A stretch of DNA of 6,579 nucleotides, from the NCBI GenBank assembly GCA_022701925.1, contig JAKONM010000305.1, positions 1 to 6,579 of the forward strand. Direction: 5' to 3'. Position numbers and translations under genes: made by a program. The stretch is from Microbacteriaceae bacterium (GTDB taxonomy: Bacteria > Actinomycetota > Actinomycetes > Actinomycetales > Microbacteriaceae). Each line of letters begins with the position of its first letter. Within the stretch, counting starts at the first letter, position 1. Below are positions 1 to 5,859 of the stretch, one piece after another. The notes below the pieces were generated by a model. It was not told the DNA's origin. It worked only from the letters and a program-made list of their open reading frames with translations, and made no database searches.

Positions 1-310
1 GGTCGATCGGCGTGCGCCCCGTCTCGCGGGCCTGCTGGATCACGGTGCCCAGGTACTCGGCCAGGTCGTCGGCGCGCGCGGTGATCGAGGGCTGCACGTC
101 GTCGGCGAGCGGCGTGGACGAGCCGTAGCCCGGCCGGTCCACCGAGACCACGTGCACGCCCCACTTGTTGGTGATCGGCGGGTCGGGGTCGAAGCCGCTG
201 GAGCCGGGCGCGGGGTGGCAGAAGACGACGATGCGATCGACCGCGGGGTCGCCGAGGCCGGTCATGCCCAGCGAGCGCCCGTCGCGCAGATGGACGAGTC
301 GGTCGGTCAT
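1..310 (-). CDS. Alpha/beta hydrolase, N-terminal part (3' end beyond window)
   Basis: The 103 visible residues form the start of an alpha/beta-hydrolase fold. Residues 26-36 (IVVFCHPAPGS) are the first core strand plus the HxxPG oxyanion-hole turn (H32, P35, G36). Residues 53-65 (HVVSVDRPGYGSS) are the next strand with the DRPGxGxS signature. The nucleophile Ser, the acid and the catalytic His would lie beyond the left edge and cannot be checked. The ATG at 310 is supported by a strong Shine-Dalgarno GAGGAG six bases upstream. No signal peptide is seen, so a cytoplasmic enzyme is likely. The substrate cannot be told: proline iminopeptidase-like, esterase and haloalkane-type members share these N-terminal motifs. 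The gene diverges from radA. Family assignment is firm, specific function unknown. Confidence 0.85.
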   Translation of the reverse strand, partial: MTDRLVHLRDGRSLGMTGLGDPAVDRIVVFCHPAPGSSGFDPDPPITNKWGVHVVSVDRPGYGSSTPLADDVQPSITARADDLAEYLGTVIQQARETGRTPID

Positions 311-498
311 CGGCGGTCTCCTCGGCTCGGGTGCGGCTGATCCTCCCGCACGGGGGCGCGGCGCGGCTGGGCGCCGGCCGACGGCGGGCTGCGCGCCTGC
401 CGACGGTCTGCTGCGCTCCGCATCGGCGTCAGCGCGCCCGGGCCGGGCCGCTCCCCGACACGGGCTCCACGTCCCGGGGCGATGTCGGCACCCGCACA
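311..498. other. Divergent intergenic region between hydrolase and radA, with an imperfect direct repeat
   Basis: This non-coding stretch separates two divergent genes and must hold the hydrolase promoter. It is extremely GC-rich and shows no clear -35/-10 pair for the leftward gene. One structured element is visible: an imperfect direct repeat of about 21 bases, copies starting at 377 and 399 (period 22), both beginning GCCGACGG and sharing GCTGCGC, 17 of 21 positions identical. A 22-base period is about two helical turns, so an operator is conceivable, but chance similarity in such GC-rich DNA is also possible. Open frames that cross this region on either strand have no recognisable protein features. 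Confidence 0.4.
318..323 (-). promoter_or_regulatory. Ribosome binding site of the alpha/beta hydrolase
   Basis: On the minus strand the sequence reads GAGGAG followed by six bases and ATG (310). It is the best Shine-Dalgarno match in the window and fixes the start of the leftward hydrolase gene. Confidence 0.75.
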
Positions 499-504
499 TA
501 TCTT
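499..504 (+). promoter_or_regulatory. Probable -10 element of a leaderless radA transcript
   Basis: TATCTT matches the actinobacterial -10 pattern TANNNT and sits in a short AT-rich island (496-505) in otherwise very GC-rich DNA. Seven bases separate it from the ATG at 512, which places the expected transcription start at or next to the A of that ATG. Leaderless mRNAs with this geometry are common in actinobacteria. No recognisable -35 box lies 16-19 bases upstream. This is inference from spacing and base composition. Confidence 0.5.
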
Positions 505-511
505 CGACGAC

Positions 512-1843
512 ATGGCCGCCCCCCGCTCCCGCTCCGCCTCCCCCGGCTTCCGCTGCGCGGAGTGCGGCTGGCGCGGGGTGAAGTGGGTCGGCCGGTGCCC
601 GGAGTGCCAGGGCTGGGGCACCGTGCAGGAGGCGGAGGCCGCGGTCGGGCGGGTGCAGGCGGCGACCGTGCCCGCCGCCCGCAAGGCGAAGCCGATCGGC
701 GAGGTGCCGCTGGACTCCGTCGCGCGCCGCGTCACCGGCGAGGCCGAGCTGGACCGGGTGCTGGGCGGCGGGGTGGTGCCGGGCTCGGTGATCCTGCTGT
801 CGGGCGAGCCGGGCGTCGGCAAGAGCACGCTGCTGCTCGCGGTGGCGGCGCACGTCGCCGCCGGCGGCGCCCGCGTGCTGTACATCAGCGCCGAGGAGTC
901 GCCGGGGCAGGTGCGGCTGCGCGCCGAGCGCACCGGCGCGCTCTCCCCCACGCTGTGGCTCTCCGCCGAGACCGACCTGGCCGTGGTGCTCGGCCAGATC
1001 GACCAGGTGGAGCCCGACCTGGTGATCGTCGACTCGGTGCAGACCGTGTCGTCGGCGGAGACCACCGGGTTCGCCGGCGGCCCCGGCCAGGTGCGCGAGG
1101 TCGCCGCCTCCCTGACCCGTGTCGCCAAGGAGCGCGACCTGCCCGTGCTGCTGGTGGGGCACGTGACGAAGGACGGGCAGATCGCCGGCCCGCGCGTGCT
1201 GGAGCACCTGGTCGACGTCGTCTGCCACTTCGAGGGCGAGCGCGGCACCCCGCTGCGCTTCCTGCGCGCGGTGAAGAACCGGTTCGGCCCCACCGACGAG
1301 GTCGGTTGCTTCGAGATGTCGGGCGACGGCATCGCCGGGGTGTCCGACCCCAGCGGCCTGTTCCTCAGCCGTGCCATCGGCACCGAGGCCGGCACGTGCG
1401 TGACGCTGGCGCTGGAGGGCCGCCGAGCGATCCCGGTGGAGGTGCAGGCCCTGGTCGTGAAGTCGCACGCCCCATCGCCACGCCGGGTGGTCAACGGCGT
1501 GGACGCCAGCCGGGTCGCGATGCTGCTGGCCGTGCTCGAGCGGCACGGCGGCGTGCGGCTGGGCGAGCACGACGTCTACGTGTCCACCGTCGGCGGCGTG
1601 CGGCTCACCGAACCCGCCTCGGACCTGGCGATCGCGCTGGCGCTCGGCTCCGCCGCGACCGAGCGGCCGATCCGCGGCGACGTCGCCGTCACGGGCGAGA
1701 TCAGCCTGGCGGGTGAGATCCGGCCCGCGGTGCAGGCGGCGCGGCGGGAGGCGGAGGCGAAGCGGCTGGGCTTCACGACCCTGCTCGGTCCCGATCTCGC
1801 GACCCTGCGCGACGCGATCCTCGAGGCCGTCGCTCCGCGCTGA
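512..1843 (+). CDS. radA: DNA repair/recombination ATPase RadA (Sms)
   Basis: RadA is a RecA-like, DnaB-like hexameric motor that drives branch migration and D-loop extension in homologous recombination in the cytoplasm. From the ATG at 512 (443 residues) the order is: a four-cysteine zinc finger C15-x2-C18-x10-C29-x2-C32; Walker A GEPGVGKS at 98-105; Walker B strand VIVDSVQT at 171-178; the RadA-specific KNRFG motif at 255-259; and a C-terminal Lon-like domain from about residue 332 (DASRVAMLL, then STVGGVRLTEPASDLA), used as a DNA-binding/structural platform and not as a protease. All expected motifs are intact and the length is normal (about 450-480). An ATG at 482 gives ten more residues (MSAPAHIFDD), but that stretch contains the TATCTT box and several A/T third positions, unlike the rest of the gene, so I prefer 512. 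The usual actinobacterial partner disA does not follow; a convergent GH65 gene does. Confidence 0.95.
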   Translation: MAAPRSRSASPGFRCAECGWRGVKWVGRCPECQGWGTVQEAEAAVGRVQAATVPAARKAKPIGEVPLDSVARRVTGEAELDRVLGGGVVPGSVILLSGEPGVGKSTLLLAVAAHVAAGGARVLYISAEESPGQVRLRAERTGALSPTLWLSAETDLAVVLGQIDQVEPDLVIVDSVQTVSSAETTGFAGGPGQVREVAASLTRVAKERDLPVLLVGHVTKDGQIAGPRVLEHLVDVVCHFEGERGTPLRFLRAVKNRFGPTDEVGCFEMSGDGIAGVSDPSGLFLSRAIGTEAGTCVTLALEGRRAIPVEVQALVVKSHAPSPRRVVNGVDASRVAMLLAVLERHGGVRLGEHDVYVSTVGGVRLTEPASDLAIALALGSAATERPIRGDVAVTGEISLAGEIRPAVQAARREAEAKRLGFTTLLGPDLATLRDAILEAVAPR

Positions 1844-1921
1844 GCCCGCGGCACGGCCCGGTCGTCCAGGAGCTCCCGGCGAGCAGCGGCGGGCTCTCCT
1901 GGACGACGGTCGGGGCTCAGC
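1839..1921. terminator. Probable bidirectional terminator between convergent radA and the GH65 gene
   Basis: Two nested inverted repeats are visible. The inner arms, 1861-1872 (GTCGTCCAGGAG) and 1896-1907, are a perfect 12-base match around a 23-base loop. The outer arms, 1839-1847 and 1913-1921, pair over nine bases. The radA stop (1841-1843) lies in the left outer arm and the GH65 stop (1917-1919, minus strand) in the right outer arm. There is no U-tract on either side, which is usual for GC-rich actinobacterial hairpin terminators. The arrangement suggests one element ending both transcripts. Confidence 0.75.
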
Positions 1922-4400
1922 CCTGATCCTCGTCCGCCTCCCAGTCGGGCAGCGTCGGGATGCTCGCGGTCATCAGCGACCCGTCGTCCCGGCGCGTCTG
2001 CGCGAACTGGGCGACCGTCGGCCTGCCCGGCAGGTCGGGACCCTGGCCGACCAGCGGCACCTGCAGCACCGCCGAGGTCGACGCGGTGAACCGCTCGCCC
2101 CGCACCGAGAGCTCCACGTCGTCGCCGGAGAGCATCTCGATCTCCAGCGCGTCCTGCCGCACCACGACCACCAGTCGGCTGCCCTGCCAGCGCACCCGGA
2201 ACCGCAGCTCCGGCCAGTCCGCCGGCAGCCGCGGGTCGAAGGTCAGGTGGCCGCCGGCGTCGCGCATGCCGCCGAAGCCGTAGACCAGCGCGCTCCACAC
2301 GCCGCCCGTCGACGCGACGTGCACGCCGTCGCTGGCGTTGTTGTGCAGGTCGTCCAGGTCGACGAACAGGGAGTGCTCGAAGTACTCCATGGCCAGGTCG
2401 CGGTAGCCGATCTCCGCCGCGATGATCGACTGCACGACCGCCGACAGCGTCGAGTCGCCGGTGGTCAGCGGGTCGTAGTAGTCGAAGTCCGCCCGCTTCA
2501 TCTCGTCGGAGAACTCGTCCGACAGCAGGAACAGCGCGAGCACGACGTCCGCCTGCTTCAGCACCTGGAAGCGGTAGATCACGAGCGGGTGGAAGTGCAG
2601 CAGCAGCGGCAGCTTGTCCTGCGGCGTGTTCTCCAGGTCCCAGACCTCGCGGTCCAGGAAGTGGGCGTCCTGCGGGTGGATGTTGAAGGCGCGGGAGTAC
2701 GGCACGACCATCGCCTCCGCGGCGCGCTCCCACTCCCCGATCTCCGACTCGTCGAAGCCGACCCGGTCGATCATCCGCGCGTAGGCCTCGGGGAACTGGT
2801 CCGCGATGATCCGCACGCTCTCGGCCGCGTAGCGCAGGTTGAACCGGGCCATGACGTTCGTGAACAGGTTGTCGTTCACGACGGTCGTGTACTCGTCCGG
2901 GCCGGTGACCCCGTGGATGTGGAAGGACGTGCCGTTGGTGCGGCGCCAGAAGCCCAGCGTCGTCCAGAGCCGGGCCGTCTCCACCACGATGTCGATCGCG
3001 CCGCGCGCCAGGAAGTCGTTGTCGCCGGTGGCCCGCACGTACTTCGCGATGGCGTAGGCGACGTCGGCGTTGATGTGGTACTGCGCCGTGCCGGCGGCGT
3101 AGTAGGCCGAGGCCTCCTCGCCGCTGATCGTGCGCCACGGGAACAGGGCGCCGCCCTCGTTCAGCTGCCGCGCCCGGCGGCGGGCCGCGGGCAGCATGCG
3201 CTCCCGCATCTTCATGGCGTTCCGGGCGAAGAGGGGGCTCGTGTACGTGAGGAAGGGCATCACGTAGATCTCGGTGTCCCAGAAGTAGTGGCCGCTGTAG
3301 CCGCTGCCCGTCAGGCCCTTCGCGGGCACACCGCTGGAGTCCGCGCGAGCGGATGCCTGCGCGAGCATGAACAGGTTCCAGCGCACCGCCTGCTGGACCT
3401 CGGGCTGCCCGGGGATCTCGACGTCGCTGCGCTCCCAGAACGCGTCCATCCACTCGCGCTGCAGCGCGTACTGCTCGTCGACGCCCGCGTCGAGCACGCG
3501 GTCGAGCAGGCGCTGGCCGCGGTCGATCAGCTCGCGCGGCGGCACCCCCCGCGACGAGTGGTAGGCGACGACCTTGGTGATCTTCACCGGCACGCCCGCG
3601 CGCGCCCGCACCTGGTAGACGTTCTTGCCGATGTCCGGGCCCACGGAGGCGCGGTGCTGCACCTCGTTCTCGGTCTCGACGACGTGGTCGGTGACCACGG
3701 ACAGGGTCATGTGCGAGTGCGTCACCCGGTAGCTGACGACCGTGCGGTCCTCCTGCTGCCAGTGCTCGACCGGCTGCAGCACGCGGTCCGCCAGCCGCTC
3801 CGCGCGCCGCGGGTCGAAGCCCGCGCCGCCGCCCCCGCCCTCCGCGGTGCGGCCGAACTCGTCCTCGCCGTCCTGCCGGTTCAGCACCTGGCTGGAGACG
3901 ACCACCGTCGCGTTGGCGTTCTCGACGGTGACCTCGAACGTCATCACGGCCAGATGGCGCTCCACGAACGACACCATGCGGCTGGAGGCGACGCGCACGC
4001 GCTTGCCCGAGGGGGTCAGCCACAGCAGCTCGCGGCGCAGCACGCCGTCGCGCAGGTCGAGCTCGCGGTTGAAGGTCAGCAGCTCGGCGACGTCGAGCAC
4101 CAGCGGCTCGTCGTCGACGTAGAGCCGCATGATCTTCGCGTCCGGCACGTTCACGATGGTCTGGCCGACCTCCGCGAAGCCGTAGGCCTGCTCCGCGTGA
4201 CGGATCGGCCACACCTCGTGGAACCCGTTGATGAAGGTGCCGTGCTCGTGGGCCGTGCGGCCCTCGGAGCTGTTGCCCCGCATGCCCAGGTAGCCGTTGG
4301 CGACGGTGAAGATGGTCTCGCTCAGACCCATGCGGTCCTCGGAGTAGATGCGCTCGACGAGCTTCCACTCGTCGACCGGGTAGCGATCGCGATCGATCAC
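1917..4400 (-). CDS. Glycoside hydrolase family 65 protein, putative alpha-glucosyl disaccharide phosphorylase
   Basis: GH65 enzymes mostly phosphorolyse alpha-linked glucose disaccharides (maltose, trehalose, kojibiose, nigerose) to glucose plus beta-glucose-1-phosphate with inversion. Of the 827 residues, the N-terminal beta-sandwich carries the hallmark ETIFTVANGYLGMRG (28-42). A linker and an (alpha/alpha)6 barrel follow, with GHYFWDTEIYVMPFL (370-384) and GVTGPDEY (497-504), where E503 is the expected general acid. KQAD (615-618) and H694 in DGVHVAS (691-697) are further conserved active-site positions. A small beta C-terminal domain ends the protein. Where characterised phosphorylases read HDSSLS for phosphate binding, this one reads GDSTLS (648-653). 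A glycine run (188-192) lies in an N-domain loop. The GTG at 4400 is chosen because it begins just before the conserved EWKLVE and leaves 17 bases after the HAD stop; the upstream extension only overlaps HAD. The Shine-Dalgarno (GCGAG) is weak, so translational coupling is likely. The pair resembles M. tuberculosis Rv3400-Rv3401. The substrate is unknown. Confidence 0.9.
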   Translation of the reverse strand: MIDRDRYPVDEWKLVERIYSEDRMGLSETIFTVANGYLGMRGNSSEGRTAHEHGTFINGFHEVWPIRHAEQAYGFAEVGQTIVNVPDAKIMRLYVDDEPLVLDVAELLTFNRELDLRDGVLRRELLWLTPSGKRVRVASSRMVSFVERHLAVMTFEVTVENANATVVVSSQVLNRQDGEDEFGRTAEGGGGGAGFDPRRAERLADRVLQPVEHWQQEDRTVVSYRVTHSHMTLSVVTDHVVETENEVQHRASVGPDIGKNVYQVRARAGVPVKITKVVAYHSSRGVPPRELIDRGQRLLDRVLDAGVDEQYALQREWMDAFWERSDVEIPGQPEVQQAVRWNLFMLAQASARADSSGVPAKGLTGSGYSGHYFWDTEIYVMPFLTYTSPLFARNAMKMRERMLPAARRRARQLNEGGALFPWRTISGEEASAYYAAGTAQYHINADVAYAIAKYVRATGDNDFLARGAIDIVVETARLWTTLGFWRRTNGTSFHIHGVTGPDEYTTVVNDNLFTNVMARFNLRYAAESVRIIADQFPEAYARMIDRVGFDESEIGEWERAAEAMVVPYSRAFNIHPQDAHFLDREVWDLENTPQDKLPLLLHFHPLVIYRFQVLKQADVVLALFLLSDEFSDEMKRADFDYYDPLTTGDSTLSAVVQSIIAAEIGYRDLAMEYFEHSLFVDLDDLHNNASDGVHVASTGGVWSALVYGFGGMRDAGGHLTFDPRLPADWPELRFRVRWQGSRLVVVVRQDALEIEMLSGDDVELSVRGERFTASTSAVLQVPLVGQGPDLPGRPTVAQFAQTRRDDGSLMTASIPTLPDWEADEDQG

Positions 4401-4417
4401 GGCAGCACTCGCTCTCG

Positions 4418-5149
4418 TCAGGGCTTCAGCAGTTCGGCCAGGTCGCCGACGACGACGTCGGCGCCCGCGTGCAGCAGCTCGGCGGCTCCGGCGCCGCGGT
4501 CGACGCCGACCACGAGCCCGAAGCGGCCGGCGGCTCCGGCCTGGACGCCGCTGACGGCGTCCTCGACCACGACCGCGCCGGAGGGCTCCGCGTGCAGCCG
4601 GCGCGCGCCCTCCAGGAAGATGTCGGGCCGCGGCTTGCCGGGCAGCCCCTCGTCGGCCGCGACCACGCCGTCGACGACGACCGGGAAGCGGTCGGCCAGC
4701 CCGGCGGCGGCCAGCACCGGCACCGCGTTCTTCGAGCTGGAGACGATCGCGACCGGGATGCCGATCTCGCCCAGCCGGTCCAGCACGGCCAGGGTGCCGG
4801 GGTACGCGGCGATGCCCTCCCGCTCCAGCAGGGCGGAGAACACCGCGTTCTTGCGGTTGCCGATGCCGCACACGGTGTCGGCGTCGTCGGCGTCCTGCGG
4901 GTCGCCCCAGGGCACCTCGATGCCGCGCGAGGCCAGCAGGGACGCGACGCCCTCGTACCGGGGCCGCCCGTCCAGGTGCTCGAAGTAGTCGGCGTCGCCG
5001 TAGGGCGGCGAGACGTCGCGCTGCTCGAACAGGGCCTGGAACATCGTGGCCCAGGCCCGCATGTGCACCTCGGCGGTCGGCGTCACGACGCCGTCCAGGT
5101 CGAAGAGCACGGCGCTGGCGTCGAAGAACTCGAGGCGCTGTCCGCTCAC
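4418..5149 (-). CDS. HAD hydrolase, beta-phosphoglucomutase family
   Basis: Beta-phosphoglucomutase interconverts beta-glucose-1-phosphate and glucose-6-phosphate through an aspartyl phosphate. Numbered from GTG 5149 (243 residues): motif I FDLDGVV (16-22) gives nucleophile D17 and acid/base D19. The helical cap carries LDGRPRYEGVASLLASRG (59-76), a beta-PGM-family signature. Motif II is IVSSSKN (135-141), motif III is the Lys in GKPRPDIF (K172), and motif IV is VVVEDAVSG (193-201; E196, D197 bind Mg2+). All are intact. The next gene, GH65, would supply beta-glucose-1-phosphate, and the two probably form one operon. The longest frame begins at GTG 5167, but AGGGGAG (5160-5154) lies inside that extension and four bases before GTG 5149, so the later start is preferred. 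A plain sugar-phosphate phosphatase role remains possible, because HAD substrate specificity is not readable from motifs. Confidence 0.9.
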   Translation of the reverse strand: MSGQRLEFFDASAVLFDLDGVVTPTAEVHMRAWATMFQALFEQRDVSPPYGDADYFEHLDGRPRYEGVASLLASRGIEVPWGDPQDADDADTVCGIGNRKNAVFSALLEREGIAAYPGTLAVLDRLGEIGIPVAIVSSSKNAVPVLAAAGLADRFPVVVDGVVAADEGLPGKPRPDIFLEGARRLHAEPSGAVVVEDAVSGVQAGAAGRFGLVVGVDRGAGAAELLHAGADVVVGDLAELLKP

Positions 5150-5153
5150 GCCA

Positions 5154-5160
5154 CTCCCCT
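5154..5160 (-). promoter_or_regulatory. Ribosome binding site choosing the HAD gene start
   Basis: On the minus strand AGGGGAG precedes GTG (5149) by four bases. It lies within the alternative longer reading frame from GTG 5167, for which no comparable Shine-Dalgarno is seen. The spacing is slightly short but workable. Confidence 0.5.
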
Positions 5161-5219
5161 GGATCACGACGCGGAAGGGCTGTGGTGGCCGGGCCCGCCC
5201 CGCGCTGGAGCCCGCGTGG

Positions 5220-5759
5220 CTACCCTAATCGGCTGGGTGCCGCCTGCGGACCGCTTTCCAGCACCTTCAACATGCGGGTGTTGCCGAGGGTGTTCGGCTT
5301 GACGCGGGCCAGGTCCAGGAACTCGGCCACGCCCTCGTCGCCGGAGCGCGCCAGCTCGGCCACGACGTCGGGGCCGACCAGCCCCTCGCCGACCTCGGAG
5401 TAGCCGTGACCGCTGAAGAAGGGCACCTCGAAGGTCAGGCAGAACAGCTTGTTCACGCCGAGCTCGACGGCGTCCTCCTCCAGCCGCTGGAGCAGGGCGT
5501 GGCCGACGCGCTGCTTGCGCCACTCGGCGTCGACGGCGACGGTGCGCACCTCGGCCAGGTCGTCCCACATCACGTGCAAGGCGCCGCAGCCGATGACGCG
5601 GCCCCGGTCGTCCTCCGCGATGCGGAACTCCTGCACCGCCCCGTACAGGACGGCCGAGTCCTTGCCCAGCAGGATGCGCTGCTGCACCAGGGGCCAGATC
5701 AGCGACTGGATCGCCGGGACGTCCTTCACCCGGGCGCGGCGGATCGTGAACGAGGGCAT
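5220..5759 (-). CDS. argA: GNAT N-acetyltransferase, short actinobacterial amino-acid (glutamate) N-acetyltransferase
   Basis: It is expected to transfer an acetyl group from acetyl-CoA to L-glutamate, the first committed step of arginine biosynthesis. The 179-residue protein is a single GNAT domain. IRRARVKDVPAI (6-17) begins it, YGAVQEF (39-45) and GCGALHVMWDDLAEVRTVAV (57-76) form the central sheet, and QRVGHA (83-88) is the acetyl-CoA pyrophosphate loop (Q/R-x-x-G-x-G/A). The C-terminal GVAEFLDLARVKPNTLGNTRM (143-163) is strongly reminiscent of the M. tuberculosis enzyme Rv2747. It lacks the kinase-like domain of classical ArgA. The ATG at 5759 is chosen because family proteins start directly before the first strand; an in-frame GTG 18 bases upstream is less likely. 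Only GGA at -7 serves as a Shine-Dalgarno. CACACT six bases before the ATG could be a weak -10 for a leaderless start. No other arg gene is visible, and the gene follows clpC after a terminator. Confidence 0.87.
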   Translation of the reverse strand: MPSFTIRRARVKDVPAIQSLIWPLVQQRILLGKDSAVLYGAVQEFRIAEDDRGRVIGCGALHVMWDDLAEVRTVAVDAEWRKQRVGHALLQRLEEDAVELGVNKLFCLTFEVPFFSGHGYSEVGEGLVGPDVVAELARSGDEGVAEFLDLARVKPNTLGNTRMLKVLESGPQAAPSRLG

Positions 5760-5809
5760 CGGTCCAGTGTGCAGCACGGCCGCGGAGCCCGGCCGACCGG
5801 ACGGAAGAA

Positions 5810-5841
5810 GGAGGGCGCCCACCTCGCGGTGGACGCCCTCC
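5810..5841 (-). terminator. Intrinsic terminator after clpC
   Basis: Arms 5810-5823 and 5828-5841 pair over 14 bases with a single C-A mismatch around a four-base loop. Read on the clpC strand, the loop is GCGA, a stable GNRA tetraloop, and the stem is followed by the pyrimidine-rich TTCTTCC. It starts 18 bases after the clpC stop. It should end or attenuate clpC transcription before the acetyltransferase gene. Confidence 0.8.
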
Positions 5842-5859
5842 CGGTCGTACTGCCGACGA

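Noticed and set aside
307..1494. Long minus-strand open frame antisense to radA
   Set aside because: The product is Ser/Thr/Arg/Pro-rich without recognisable motifs, typical of antisense frames in GC-rich coding DNA.
331..1716. Long plus-strand open frame overlapping radA in another frame, Arg/Ala/Gly-rich
   Set aside because: It is the GC-rich shadow of radA; the translation is low-complexity with no domain, and radA has all its family motifs.
1576..4368. 930-codon minus-strand open frame in another frame of the GH65 gene
   Set aside because: Arg/Gly/Ala-rich low-complexity shadow that runs into the antisense of radA; no family features.
4401..4871. N-terminal extension of the GH65 frame into the HAD gene, suggesting a fusion
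   Set aside because: The extension is Arg/Gly-rich out-of-frame reading of the HAD gene; GH65 homology begins only a few residues after GTG 4400, and HAD has its own stop at 4418.
1713..4988. 1091-codon plus-strand open frame opposite the GH65 and HAD genes
   Set aside because: Despite its length it is His/Val/Arg-rich shadow sequence with no domain, while the opposite strand carries complete GH65 and HAD signatures.
5168..5219. Possible hairpin terminator between the acetyltransferase and HAD genes
   Set aside because: Only five-base GC arms (CGGGC/GCCCG) can be paired, with a large loop and no tail; expected by chance in such DNA.
4469..5302. Plus-strand open frame opposite the HAD gene
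   Set aside because: Shadow frame without motifs; the minus strand carries all four HAD motifs.
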